Notes: generated from the letters alone by a model not told the origin. A DNA stretch of 64,000 nucleotides from Luteibacter sp. OK325 (GCF_003050935.1 NZ_QAOX01000005.1:1-64000), one strand, 5' to 3'; shown: positions 36,297 through 45,531, counted from the stretch's first letter. Numbers and translations: made by a program.

Positions 36297-36635
36297 TTCG
36301 AGTCGTCTACTCGGTGGCTCAACGGACTGAGTCGTGTCCAAAGCGCCTCCTTGACCTCGCTGGGCACCTGGCTCTCAACCAGAGGCATCCGTAACGTTGC
36401 GGCCGCTTGGTTCCCGACAGGACGCTAACAAGCTAGAAGAATTTCGACGTTCCGATTATGGGAATCCGCCCAGTGGGTCACGGATCACACCGTCCGGGCT
36501 GCGATGGCCCCCCGCCGGAGTGCGGGATATGAGGGCTCCAGGATGCAACGCGCCCGCCGATAACACTGCAAGTGGCGGACTGTTGCGAGCCGCGACTGAA
36601 AGCCACTGCTGCCAACAGCCGATCAAAGGAGGATC
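36297..36635. other. 339-base gap without a recognisable gene
   Basis: No frame here looks coding; an 80-codon frame (36397-36639) is Arg/Pro/Ser-rich and lacks a ribosome site. The last bases contain AAAGGAGG, the ribosome site of the next gene. Confidence 0.5.
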
Positions 36636-37658
36636 ATGACTGTACTGACGAACGCCGCAGCAATCCGAAAGGCCATCCTTGCAGTACGCCCTACGAGGGT
36701 TGCAGTCGCCTACGTAGGTAGCGACTGGGCAACTTTTTTCCCGGAGGGTCTTCCGAAGGAGATTGTCCTGTCACCGACGTTCGGTTCCAATCCATATGCC
36801 ATCGAGGAAATCATCGATGCCTTGGGGGAACGAAACGTCCATTTCCTTGACAGACTTCACGCCAAGATCTTCCTCGGCGCGGAGGCAGCGGTCGTCGGTA
36901 GCTGCAACCTGACCCGAAATGGGCTCGCGGACCGCGGGCTGTTCGAGGTGGCCGCCGCTATAAGCGACGTCGCAGACATGAAAGCGCTGGCTGATGCGTT
37001 CGCTGTCTACAGAGCCGCCGCGCGCAATCTCTATCCGAACCGCGCCAGCAAGTTGACGAAGATCCACGCCCTGAAGGAGTCATGGGTGCGCGGTATTGTC
37101 GCTGGCATTGTGCCGCCGCATATGCAGGTCCCCGCGCCCGATGCTCGTGACCACATCCTAGATATGCCAACTGTACGCATCTCCTGGTACCACGGAGGAG
37201 CGAATCCAGGGTTCAACAACAGCCGGATCCGCGACGCGGCGCCAGATATTGGCGGCGAAGCCGGCATCGATGATTTCATGTATTTCAAAGACACCGACGA
37301 CGTCAAGCAAGGTGATTGGCACTTGGCGATTCGTTACAAAGCGGACGGGTTTCCCCCCGCCAACGGGGCCATTTCGTGGGTCTACACGCATCACTTGATC
37401 AAGGATGCCGTTTTCGATGAGGCGTGGCCAGACGACACGTCCCTTGCAGTGCAGGGCAAGTTGCCGCGCCCAATCCCGCCCTTCAAACTCGATAGCGACA
37501 CAAGGTCCGCGATACGAGAACTGGTCAGCGAATCTAGGTTCGCCGATTTTCGGCCTCCGACCGATCCCGATGGCGACTGGCATTTGCCGTCGCGAGCACG
37601 TGTTGCCACGTTTCTGCAAGCACTGCAGCGCCTGCGTCAGCTTCAGGGTTCGATGTAG
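36636..37658 (+). CDS. PLD-like domain protein, candidate nuclease (islet)
   Basis: 340 residues. Strong ribosome site AAAGGAGG at 36625-36632, then ATG. The N-terminal 130 residues form a phospholipase D-like half-domain: HAKIFLGAEAAVVGSCNLTR near residues 77-96 is the H-x-K plus SxN signature of the PLD-type nucleases and restriction enzymes rather than lipases. The C-terminal 200 residues (ISWYHGGANPGFNNSRIRD, WVYTHHLI and the rest) are not familiar. A single HKD half suggests it acts as a dimer. Its place in a short islet makes a defence role possible but unproven. Confidence 0.7.
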   Translation: MTVLTNAAAIRKAILAVRPTRVAVAYVGSDWATFFPEGLPKEIVLSPTFGSNPYAIEEIIDALGERNVHFLDRLHAKIFLGAEAAVVGSCNLTRNGLADRGLFEVAAAISDVADMKALADAFAVYRAAARNLYPNRASKLTKIHALKESWVRGIVAGIVPPHMQVPAPDARDHILDMPTVRISWYHGGANPGFNNSRIRDAAPDIGGEAGIDDFMYFKDTDDVKQGDWHLAIRYKADGFPPANGAISWVYTHHLIKDAVFDEAWPDDTSLAVQGKLPRPIPPFKLDSDTRSAIRELVSESRFADFRPPTDPDGDWHLPSRARVATFLQALQRLRQLQGSM

Positions 37659-37730
37659 AGATGTGCTGGTGATGCGTGCAATGCGGAATACACGTCTTTA
37701 ACCGTAAGAAGTAAAACGAGAACTAAGATC

Positions 37731-38105
37731 ATGGACAAGATTGAGACGAACTTCCTGGAGCGAATTAAGGCGACAGACGATGCCGGTGGTGATGTCGGTG
37801 ACGTAGTTCAGGAGTTCTTGGACGAGCATATCGAATCGATGGACTATGTTGATTTCCTGTCGCACCTCTGCGAGATGGGGGGGAGCCCGGATGAAAACGG
37901 AGACGTTCAAGTGAGAGTCACCGACTGCGTGGGTGCCGATGACAAGTACCACGTGTTGGTTGAAGTTTTCTTTGACGAAAAGGTCTACGGCGGCGGATGC
38001 CCAGACATGCCTACGATAGCTCCTCGAACCGGAGAGGCTGAGTTCACGTTCGCAGTTGACACCGGCGTGATTTCTTGGAAGGCGGCCCACGAGTACTTGA
38101 AATAG
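37731..38105 (+). CDS. Hypothetical acidic protein (islet)
   Basis: 124 residues, strongly acidic at the start (METNFLERIK-like helix, then DDAGGDVGDVVQEFLDEHI), no signal peptide or membrane segment. No recognised domain. Base composition is more AT-rich than flanking core genes. It follows the PLD-like gene by 72 bases on the same strand, so they may be co-transcribed, and it could be a partner or inhibitor. That link is a guess from position. Confidence 0.55.
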   Translation: MDKIETNFLERIKATDDAGGDVGDVVQEFLDEHIESMDYVDFLSHLCEMGGSPDENGDVQVRVTDCVGADDKYHVLVEVFFDEKVYGGGCPDMPTIAPRTGEAEFTFAVDTGVISWKAAHEYLK

Positions 38106-38213
38106 ACAGTCATACATGGTCGCCGACATTAGGGTTTCTGAGATCAGTCGCTCAGGTGCGTAAGGGCCCCGGCCATGGCATCCTCTACGCACCATACGGA
38201 AAGGGGATAGCCG

Positions 38214-38978
38214 ATGCGCCGCACGACCGGACTCCTGTGCCTGGCCGCCGCGTTCACCGCGACCGCATCCGCCGCTGAGCCACCGCCCTGGCTTAGCCAG
38301 ATGGAAGCCATGAACATCAGCGTGGCCGTCGGGAGCAAGTTGCCCGGAGTGAAGGACGTGAATATCACCCCGTACCCGTATGACACCAATCTCCACCTAT
38401 GGGTAACGCTGATCAAGCCGGAAGGCGAAGCCTTCCTCGTAACGATCAATGAGGAGACAGGTGAGGTTTGCGCCCGTTACCAACACAAAGATGGGTGTGC
38501 GGCGACGGGGAGTGCCAAGGCGGAGGTCGATCGGGCGAAGGCGCGGGCTGCGGCGCGTGACGAGGCGGCGCGTACGCCGCCACCGGACCTGGATGGCTTG
38601 CAGATTGTTCTCCTGCGATCGCTGGCTCCCGCGTCGGCTACCGGGTTCGAGCCGCCCTCGCAGTGGTATGTCACCGTCAAGCGCCCGGATGGCACGAGTG
38701 GCGATCCGTCTCCCGCAGTATTAAACGCCATCCACATCGGGCGTATCCAGGTGCTGGGAGGCAGTGCGGCCCCGAAGGCAAGAGATCCAAACGCCGCGGA
38801 GACGTCATCGACCATGCAGTATTCCATTGACACCCCACTACGCCGACCCGATGGCAATTACGACGTCACCTACGGGTACTACTGCGGTGCGCTGTGTGCC
38901 GCCAGCATCGTCGCGGTGATGTCTCACGATGCCCATGGTTGGCACATCGTGTCGACAACGACGCAGTGGGTGTCCTGA
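38214..38978 (+). CDS. Secreted hypothetical protein
   Basis: 254 residues with a signal peptide (GLLCLAAAFTATASAAE). The middle contains a charged Ala/Arg helix (EVDRAKARAAARDEAARTP), and the C-terminal part has paired cysteines in YYCGALCAASIVAVM. No family recognised. The ribosome site AAGGGGA lies about 10 bases before the ATG. It is beyond the islet and convergent with the RIO kinase gene. Confidence 0.65.
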   Translation: MRRTTGLLCLAAAFTATASAAEPPPWLSQMEAMNISVAVGSKLPGVKDVNITPYPYDTNLHLWVTLIKPEGEAFLVTINEETGEVCARYQHKDGCAATGSAKAEVDRAKARAAARDEAARTPPPDLDGLQIVLLRSLAPASATGFEPPSQWYVTVKRPDGTSGDPSPAVLNAIHIGRIQVLGGSAAPKARDPNAAETSSTMQYSIDTPLRRPDGNYDVTYGYYCGALCAASIVAVMSHDAHGWHIVSTTTQWVS

Positions 38979-38982
38979 GCCC

Positions 38983-39837
38983 CTAGTCCTCTTCCGCCGC
39001 CTCACGCCCCTGCTGCCGAATGAGCCATTCTTCTCGCGCGTCATTGATGGACTGCCGGATGCTGTCGAGATCGACCTCGGATTCATCCGGCTCGAAATGA
39101 CCCGTCAGCTCCGTATCGGTGCGGAGCTCGCCGGCCTGGAACAAGGCCCACATTTCCTCGCCGTACCAGGTGTCCAGTAGCTCCGGCGCCGAGCGTCCAA
39201 GGTAAGCGGTGAGATTGTTGACGTCACGCAACAGCATGGTGCGCGCCGCATTGTTTCCCGCCGCACTCACGACCTGCGGAAAATCGATCACGACAGGGCC
39301 GTCCGGGCCGATAAGGACGTTGTAGGCGGAAAGATCGCCGTGGATCAGTCCGGCACACAGCATCAGCACGACCTGCCGCACGAGGATCCGGTGGTATTCC
39401 CGGGCATCATCGGCGCTGAGATCGACCTCGCCCAGGCGGGGTGCGGAGAGGCCGTCGGTGTCGGTAACCAGTTCCATCACCAGCACGCCATGGAAATAGC
39501 CGAACGGCTCGGGCACGCGAACGCCAGCCTCGCGCAGCTGGTAGAGCGCATCGACCTCGGCATTCTTCCAGGCGGCTTCCTGCTGCTTGCGCCCGTACTT
39601 GCTGCCCTTGCCGATGGCGCGTGCCTCGCGGCTGCTGCTTACCTTGCGGCCTTCCTGGTACTGCACGCGTTGCTGGAAGCTACGCTGGGCCATGTCCTTG
39701 TAGACCTTGGCGCAGCGTACGTCGTTGCCGCTACGGACAACGTACACCGCCGCCTCCTTGCCGCTCTTGAGGGGCCGGAGCACGTCATCAATGATGCCGT
39801 CGTCGATCAACGGCTGCAGGGCTTGGGGGGTCTTCAA
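38983..39837 (-). CDS. RIO1-type serine/threonine kinase
   Basis: 284 residues of the bacterial RIO family. The ATP-binding region is LKSGKEAAVYVVRSG with the lysine in CAKVYK. The catalytic loop is LIHGDLSAYNVL (Asp and Asn intact) and the metal-binding aspartate is in VVIDFPQVV, the RIO counterpart of DFG. RIO kinases in archaea and eukaryotes act in ribosome maturation; in bacteria PA4780 of Pseudomonas is a related member. The target here is unknown. Confidence 0.9.
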   Translation of the reverse strand: MKTPQALQPLIDDGIIDDVLRPLKSGKEAAVYVVRSGNDVRCAKVYKDMAQRSFQQRVQYQEGRKVSSSREARAIGKGSKYGRKQQEAAWKNAEVDALYQLREAGVRVPEPFGYFHGVLVMELVTDTDGLSAPRLGEVDLSADDAREYHRILVRQVVLMLCAGLIHGDLSAYNVLIGPDGPVVIDFPQVVSAAGNNAARTMLLRDVNNLTAYLGRSAPELLDTWYGEEMWALFQAGELRTDTELTGHFEPDESEVDLDSIRQSINDAREEWLIRQQGREAAEED

Positions 39838-39919
39838 GGGTTTTCGCGGGTCAGTGGCATGGCGGGGACGGCCATTAACCCTTAATTTTCACATTTTCCT
39901 GCCCAGAGCGCCAATCGGC

Positions 39920-40375
39920 CTAGGCAGATCTTTCAAAAATGCTGTCGATCTCCACGGGGATACCCATGGGAAGTGAAGACACGCCAATGGCGCTTCGCGC
40001 GGGAAGGACGTCCGCCCCGAAGAGATCGCGCAGAAGATCACTTGCGCCATCAGCGACCTTCGGATGGGCCTTGAACGATGCTTCGGACCGGACATAGACC
40101 GTCAGCCGAAGGCAACGTTTGATGCTGTCCAGACCGCAGCTCTGCTCAAGGCTTGCGAGAATGAGGAGCATCGTCATCCTTGCTGCATCCTGCGCCTCGA
40201 CCAAGGTCATGTCGTCGCCGACCATGCCAATCACAGGCTCGCCGTTTTTTATGGGGCCTAAGCCCGAAACGAACACCTGGTCGCCAGCCGTTGTCACGAG
40301 GTTGTACGAACCCAGGGCCGGAAAGGGTGGCGGCAGCTCGAACCCCAGCTGTTTAAGTCGATCGGTGTGGCGCAT
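39920..40375 (-). CDS. RidA-family protein (YjgF/YER057c/UK114)
   Basis: 151 residues. The family hydrolyses reactive enamines and imines from PLP enzymes. FVSGLGPIKNGEPVIG and the terminal region with LPARSAIGVSSLPMGIPVEIDSIF match. The arginine normally used for catalysis in RidA (in the R-A-A-V-x-V segment) is seen as ARSAIGVSS, so activity is plausible. Length is slightly longer than the RidA core of 128, as in the YjgH/Rid6-7 groups. Confidence 0.85.
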   Translation of the reverse strand: MRHTDRLKQLGFELPPPFPALGSYNLVTTAGDQVFVSGLGPIKNGEPVIGMVGDDMTLVEAQDAARMTMLLILASLEQSCGLDSIKRCLRLTVYVRSEASFKAHPKVADGASDLLRDLFGADVLPARSAIGVSSLPMGIPVEIDSIFERSA

Positions 40376-40445
40376 AGGCAGGTATCCATCGTAGGCAGAG
40401 GGTCCTCCAGCGCCGCGGCCTCATCTGCCGCGGCGCTGGAACCGG

Positions 40446-41204
40446 TCACAACCTGGCAGCCTGTTCGATGAGCTCGGCCACCTCGTCCGGATGCGATACC
40501 GGCGACGCGTGACTCGACGGGATCGTCACGGTCTTCGCGTTCATGCGCTTTGCGAAGAAGGCTTCCGCCTGCGGCGGGATCATCATGTCGTTGCCAGAGA
40601 TCGCATAGTAGGTGGGTTTACTGTGCCAAGCAGCGACGGAGGCCGGCGTGCCAAAGGCGGTCGAGTTGATCGCCATCTGCTCCCTGGCGAGGGCGGCACC
40701 TTCGGAAACGGGCACATCGCCCACGAAGACACGCGGGAACGCCGCGGGATCGACGCTCAGGTAGCCCTTCGCATCCGGGTGCACCTCTTTCAACCCCTCG
40801 GTGGGCGGCCCATTACTGGAGAGTGCCTGCACGCTCTCGCCCTTGTCGGGAGCGAACGCCGCAACATAGACCAGTGCTTTCACCTTCGGACTGTCGCCGG
40901 CTTCGCCGATCACGACACCGCCCCAGGAGTGCCCCACCAGGATGGTCGGACCCTTTTGCGAATCCAGGACCTTCCGGGTCGCGGCTATATCGGCTTCCAA
41001 CGACGTCATCGGTATGGCGACCTCGCTAACCGCAAAACCCTTCTTACGGAGGATCGCGGCGACCTTGTCCCAGCTCGAAGGCCCTGTAAAAGCGCCGTGG
41101 ACCAGCACCACGTTCTTTGTCATGGCCGCATTCGCCGTCATGGGCGCAGCCAGAGCCAAGGCGAAGGCGACGGCCAACGCCGCCGCCGGATAGTAAAGTT
41201 TCAT
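40446..41204 (-). CDS. Secreted alpha/beta hydrolase
   Basis: 252 residues with a signal peptide (LAVAFALALAAPMTANA). LVHGAFTGPSSWDKVA carries the oxyanion-loop HG, GHSWGGVVIGEAG the nucleophile serine, and SSHASPVSHPDEVAELI the catalytic histidine. It resembles EstC/PIR7-like esterases. The start is ATG at 41204. It is transcribed divergently from an AraC-type regulator, which probably controls it. Substrate unknown. Confidence 0.87.
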   Translation of the reverse strand: MKLYYPAAALAVAFALALAAPMTANAAMTKNVVLVHGAFTGPSSWDKVAAILRKKGFAVSEVAIPMTSLEADIAATRKVLDSQKGPTILVGHSWGGVVIGEAGDSPKVKALVYVAAFAPDKGESVQALSSNGPPTEGLKEVHPDAKGYLSVDPAAFPRVFVGDVPVSEGAALAREQMAINSTAFGTPASVAAWHSKPTYYAISGNDMMIPPQAEAFFAKRMNAKTVTIPSSHASPVSHPDEVAELIEQAARL

Positions 41205-41367
41205 CAAGAGATCCTGTATGGCACGCGATGCCGGACCGGACGATCAGCAAATAACTACGGATCGATTTACGAACCAGCTGTGATAGGTTTTTGCGGGAGG
41301 ACATTCATTGCGACTGGCTATGCGCGTCCGCGCCGCATAGATATACCTCCCGACGAGAAAGCGAACC

Positions 41368-42276
41368 ATGACAGGGCATCCGAGAAACTTGACGATTCAT
41401 CCGGACGACGAGGAAAGCACCTCGCCTTCGGCTGATTTGCTTTCTCATGTACTCGCCCAACTTCGTCTCACCGGGGACAAAGTACAAGCCACGTCGCTCC
41501 CGACGGGTCACACGGTCCAGCTGAACCCGGAGATGGCGCACGTTGTCGTGATCCAGGAAGGAGAGCTCACAGTCCACGCAGACGGCGGTGAGACGATGCA
41601 GGTGCGAACGAACGAGCTTCTCCTGTTGCCTCACGGCCCAGGGGAAGTGCGTCTTGTGACGACCGGCACACCCGCGACAATCATCGACTGCAGCTTTTGG
41701 TTCGACCCCGACAGCCGTCGTGGAACGGCCCTGGCCTTGCCAGCCCGAATCCACGTCCGCGAGGAGGATTGCGCCGCGTGGCTTAAGCCCATCGTTGGTT
41801 TCATGATGGCGGAAGCAGCGGAGCATCAAGCAGGCGCTGCCTTGATGGTGTCCCGACTGATCGATCTGGTGGTGATACGAACACTCCGCAGTTGGGTCCA
41901 TCAAGGACACACGTCCGGCTGGCTCGGCGGCCTTGTCGACGCGCGGATCGCCCGTGCCATCAAGGCGATCCATGAAAATCCTCGTAAACGCTGGAGCGTC
42001 GACACCCTGGCTGGTATCGCAGGCATGTCACGATCGAGCTTCCACGATCGCTTCACGACGCTCGTCGGTCAGTCGCCGCAGCGCTACTCGAATGAATGGC
42101 GTCTGGCGCTTGCCCGAGAGCTATTGGGGAAAAGCGATGCGCGGGTCGGGCAAGTTGGCCTGAGCGTGGGTTACGGTTCCGAAGCAGCATTCAGTCGGGC
42201 TTACAAAGCCTTCTACGGCCATTCGCCTCGGGAAGAAGCCGGGAAGCCAGGCAAGCAGCCATTCAAGGAAAGGTGA
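41368..42276 (+). CDS. AraC-family regulator (cupin N-terminus)
   Basis: 302 residues. The N-terminal half is a cupin-type sensor (VVIQEGELTVHADGGETMQV, LLPHGPGEVRLV). The C-terminal has two HTH units: WSVDTLAGIAGMSRSSFHDR and VGQVGLSVGYGSEAAFSRAY. The N-terminal type (Cupin_6) is usually found beside dehydrogenases or hydrolases. It is divergent from the hydrolase gene with 163 bases between. Confidence 0.9.
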   Translation: MTGHPRNLTIHPDDEESTSPSADLLSHVLAQLRLTGDKVQATSLPTGHTVQLNPEMAHVVVIQEGELTVHADGGETMQVRTNELLLLPHGPGEVRLVTTGTPATIIDCSFWFDPDSRRGTALALPARIHVREEDCAAWLKPIVGFMMAEAAEHQAGAALMVSRLIDLVVIRTLRSWVHQGHTSGWLGGLVDARIARAIKAIHENPRKRWSVDTLAGIAGMSRSSFHDRFTTLVGQSPQRYSNEWRLALARELLGKSDARVGQVGLSVGYGSEAAFSRAYKAFYGHSPREEAGKPGKQPFKER

Positions 42277-42305
42277 GCAGCCTTCCTGCATCCGCAGGCA
42301 GGACG

Positions 42306-43559
42306 TCATGCATTGCGAATAGCCACCACCGGCGGTACTTTCGCGGCATAACGTGCGGGCCCCCACACGGCCAATTGTCCCAAGAGCCAAAGCGCCAACG
42401 CTCCCCATAGCGGTACATACAGCGGCATGCCAGGCAACTCATAAACATGCATGAGACACAGGTTCGCAAGGAAGGCGAGCACCCCGCCGAGCGCAACACC
42501 ACCACTGACGATCACGAAGTTCTCGATGTGGAAATAACGCAGGATGTCACCTCGCGTCGCGCCGAGTGATCGGCGAATGCCGATCTGCCTGCGTCGCTGG
42601 CTGACCCAGAAGCTGCTCAATCCGACAATGCCGCCTGCCGTGGCGAACAGCAGCAATCCGCACACCACGCTCATCAGGAGCACCACGCTGCGATCGGTGG
42701 CATAGCCATCATCGCGGGCCTGCGCCAGCGTGATCACACCCTGCGCCGGATCGATGCGGCGTACGCCGCCCCGTTCCTGTAGTGCTTTCAGTGCCGTGTC
42801 GATCACCGATGTCATCGATGTGCCGTCGGTACGCACCAGGTAGACGACGCCGTCGGGATCGAGGGAGCGAGCCGGGATCAGCACGCTGTCCTCGTCGATC
42901 GATCGCGTGGTGCTTCCTGCGTATGCGCCCTGCAAGCTGGCCAGCACCCCGATAATCTTCGTAGGCCCACTCGGGAGGTACACCGTGCCGCCCAGGGCCG
43001 ACCCCTCCGGGTAGAGCTTATGCGCAAGGCTACGCGTGACGATGATGCCCGGGGGAGTGACCTTGTCATAACGGTCGAGCGTGGCAATTTCCTCGCCGCG
43101 AAAATTCCGCCCCTCGACCAGCGACACTCCCAATGTGTCGATGGCGTGCTCGTCGGCAAAATAGACGAGCGATATCTTCGGTCGTGTAGTCTGTTCGGGC
43201 TTCAGCTTCAGACCCAGGACCATCGCGCCGCCACCCTCTAGGGGAAACGCCTCACTGGAAAACACATTGCGCACTCCGGGCACCCGACGCAGCGCGGCGA
43301 TATCCGCACGAAGGTTCGCGTCGATCTGTGTCGCATTCTGTCCATTCTTCCAATGGTTCCGGATGACGAAGAGATGCGCTTCGTCCGTACCGGTGGGCCG
43401 GGAAAGATGGACAACGCGCGTCGCCACGATGAAGAGCGCATTGGATGCCGCCGCAAGTGTCAGCGCCACCTGCAGCACGATGAGCAGGGTGGCCACCTTG
43501 TGCCGCGTCAGGGCGGCGACGATGGGACGAAGCTGCGTGAGGATTCTGTTGAGCGCCAT
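42306..43559 (-). CDS. FtsX-like ABC permease, subunit 2
   Basis: 417 residues with one N-terminal membrane segment, a MacB-type periplasmic region (residues about 50-275, with LEGGGAMVLGLKLK and EGRNFRGEEIATLDRYD) and three C-terminal membrane segments typical of the FtsX permease domain (IVGLSSFWVSQRRRQIGIRR). It follows the other permease by 9 bases. Type VII-like ABC exporters need an ATPase, which is absent here. Confidence 0.87.
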   Translation of the reverse strand: MALNRILTQLRPIVAALTRHKVATLLIVLQVALTLAAASNALFIVATRVVHLSRPTGTDEAHLFVIRNHWKNGQNATQIDANLRADIAALRRVPGVRNVFSSEAFPLEGGGAMVLGLKLKPEQTTRPKISLVYFADEHAIDTLGVSLVEGRNFRGEEIATLDRYDKVTPPGIIVTRSLAHKLYPEGSALGGTVYLPSGPTKIIGVLASLQGAYAGSTTRSIDEDSVLIPARSLDPDGVVYLVRTDGTSMTSVIDTALKALQERGGVRRIDPAQGVITLAQARDDGYATDRSVVLLMSVVCGLLLFATAGGIVGLSSFWVSQRRRQIGIRRSLGATRGDILRYFHIENFVIVSGGVALGGVLAFLANLCLMHVYELPGMPLYVPLWGALALWLLGQLAVWGPARYAAKVPPVVAIRNA

Positions 43560-43568
43560 GCGAGATCC

Positions 43569-44894
43569 TCAGCCGTTGACCTTGATTTGCCAGGCGGGCT
43601 GGGTCTGCGCCGCGCGCCACGTCGGATAGAGAGCGGAAACGACGGTGGCTGCGATCGCAAGCAGCACGGTCGATGCGACCAACGAGGCATCGACGTGGAC
43701 GAGGCGTGCGATCTTCGGCTCGAACAGACCATTCGCGCCCCACAGACCGAGCAGCGTCAGTGCCACGCCGAAGATGCCGCCGACACAGCCCATGGTCGCC
43801 CCCTCGATCAGGAACTGCCGGTAGATCGCGCCGCGGGATGCACCCAGCGCCCGGCGAATGCCGATCTCCGGAGCTCGCCGCATGAAGCGGGCAAGCATGA
43901 GGCCGACGACATTCACCAGCACGATAAGCAGGAAGCTGGCCGAGACGAGCATGGACAGGCTCGATGCCTTGGGCGTGACGTGGAGGACCGTCATCGCCTC
44001 CGTCAGGTTGCGCAGGCGACCGTTCGGTGCCCATGTGAAACGACCGGCTCGCTTCTGCTCGTCCGCGTAATTGCGCAGGAAGTCTCGGTAGGTCTGCACA
44101 TCGGCAGACGTTCCAAGCTCGACCCAGGCATTGATCCACACGCATTCGCTGTGCAGGTATTTGTCCCAGTCGGTGACGCCCAGGTCGGTCGCGTACGAAG
44201 GGCAATAGTCGTACGGCGTGGCCTTCTTCAGGTCGATGGCCCGGGTGAAGGGAACATAGACATCGCCGACGTCGTCGAACGCGCTCAATGGACCCAGCGT
44301 CGCGACATCGAAGAAGCGAGGCTTCGGACTCCACGGCTCCAGCACGCCGCTGACTCGAAAAATCTTGCCGTCCAGCTGGATCTCGCGTCCGACGCTGTTA
44401 CCCCCGCCGAACAGCCGGTCGTTCAGGCGATGACTGATGACGGCCACACTGCCGTGCTGCGCATCGTCAGTGGAAGTCCAACCGTCCCCGAAGCGGAAAG
44501 GTACGTCGAACATCGCGAAGAAATCGGCCGTCACGGCGTCGCCGCCGAGTGAAACGGATGACGCCGTGCGATCGCCCGGTGTCAGTTCCCATGTCGTCGG
44601 GAAGACCAGGGCCTGTCGGTTCGCCTTGCCCGCCTGCCACAGCGCGTTCGCGTCGGTATAGGCCAGGTTGTTGGGCGGTTCGCCCCCCGAGGAGGACGGC
44701 CCGAAATTGTCGATCTGCGGCATGTACAGCCGGGACGACTTTGAAGGGATGGGATCGCTGGTTGTCGCGCGGAATACGGCATAGGAGACCATGCAAGCGG
44801 ACACGCCGAACGCCAGCAACGCGATGACCAGTGCGGTCAGGGCCTTGCTTCGCGCGCTGCTACGTAACGCCAGTCCGACGTAGTACCCCCACAT
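43569..44894 (-). CDS. FtsX-like ABC permease, subunit 1
   Basis: About 441 residues with the same layout: membrane segment (LTALVIALLAFGVSACMVSY), MacB-like periplasmic domain, then FtsX segments with VLVNVVGLMLARFMRRAPE and IGIRRALGASRGAIYRQF. The start at 44894 has AGGGGGG just upstream. No ATP-binding gene lies in the cluster, so the pair must borrow an ATPase encoded elsewhere or be an incomplete remnant. Confidence 0.87.
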   Translation of the reverse strand: MWGYYVGLALRSSARSKALTALVIALLAFGVSACMVSYAVFRATTSDPIPSKSSRLYMPQIDNFGPSSSGGEPPNNLAYTDANALWQAGKANRQALVFPTTWELTPGDRTASSVSLGGDAVTADFFAMFDVPFRFGDGWTSTDDAQHGSVAVISHRLNDRLFGGGNSVGREIQLDGKIFRVSGVLEPWSPKPRFFDVATLGPLSAFDDVGDVYVPFTRAIDLKKATPYDYCPSYATDLGVTDWDKYLHSECVWINAWVELGTSADVQTYRDFLRNYADEQKRAGRFTWAPNGRLRNLTEAMTVLHVTPKASSLSMLVSASFLLIVLVNVVGLMLARFMRRAPEIGIRRALGASRGAIYRQFLIEGATMGCVGGIFGVALTLLGLWGANGLFEPKIARLVHVDASLVASTVLLAIAATVVSALYPTWRAAQTQPAWQIKVNG

Positions 44895-44997
44895 GAGCCC
44901 CCCTGACGCCATCCCTTGGTGTCCCGCGATTGTATGACGACTTCATACGATCGGGCACGGATCGACTTTGGGAATCCGTCCATTGGGACGCTGTTCG

Positions 44998-45072
44998 GAT
45001 CAGGTTGAAGCCGTCCAGATGGACCTTGATCGTCCGGCCGTCGGCGGCGTAATCCTTCTTCCTCAAGAACAT
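44998..45072 (-). pseudogene. Remnant of an arylsulfatase gene
   Basis: Twenty-five codons reading DGRTIKVHLDGFNLI and neighbours match the KVHLDGYNL stretch typical of one arylsulfatase subfamily. After this the frame reads unrelated sequence, and nothing sulfatase-like precedes it. It is probably a scar from a deleted gene. Confidence 0.5.
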
Positions 45073-45094
45073 CCGAGGCGTCCTGCTCCCATAG

Positions 45095-45442
45095 TTACTC
45101 GGGAGCCGGCATGAAGAAGATCTCCCGCACCTCGACCTGCCCCCGGGTGGCCGCGGCTCCTTTACGCGCCCACGCCAGCGCCTCGTCCATGTCGGCGCAT
45201 TCCAGTATCCAGAAGCCGCCGATGTGCTCCTTCGCCTCTAGGTACGGGCCATCGGTGACGAGCACGGCGCCATCGGCTTGCGTCCGAAGCGACTTCGCAG
45301 CCCCGAGGCCGCAAGCGAATTTCCTGACCCCGGCGGCAATCAATTCTTTGTTGAGCGCGTGGATCTCGCGGCCGACTGCTTCGTCCACCTGGGACGGGTC
45401 GAAGTCGTCGGGAAGGTATCCGGCAACCAGAAACTGCGGCAT
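45095..45442 (-). CDS. YCII-related protein
   Basis: 115 residues with a dimeric alpha+beta barrel fold. FLVAGYLPDDFDPSQV at the start, then FVTDGPYLEAKEHIGGFWI-like (here LVTDGPYLEAKEHIGGFW) and a CADMDEALAWARKGAA helix. These proteins usually sit next to sigma factors of the ECF type or in detoxification clusters; no sigma factor is adjacent. A shorter relative lies at 58670-58876. Confidence 0.85.
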   Translation of the reverse strand: MPQFLVAGYLPDDFDPSQVDEAVGREIHALNKELIAAGVRKFACGLGAAKSLRTQADGAVLVTDGPYLEAKEHIGGFWILECADMDEALAWARKGAAATRGQVEVREIFFMPAPE

Positions 45443-45531
45443 GGTCTTCTCCTGGATTGGTTTTCAGCCGGGCCGGTCGCCCGCCTTGTCTATATGACGA
45501 ATGGCGGGACCGGAATTCGACAGTTCCGACC

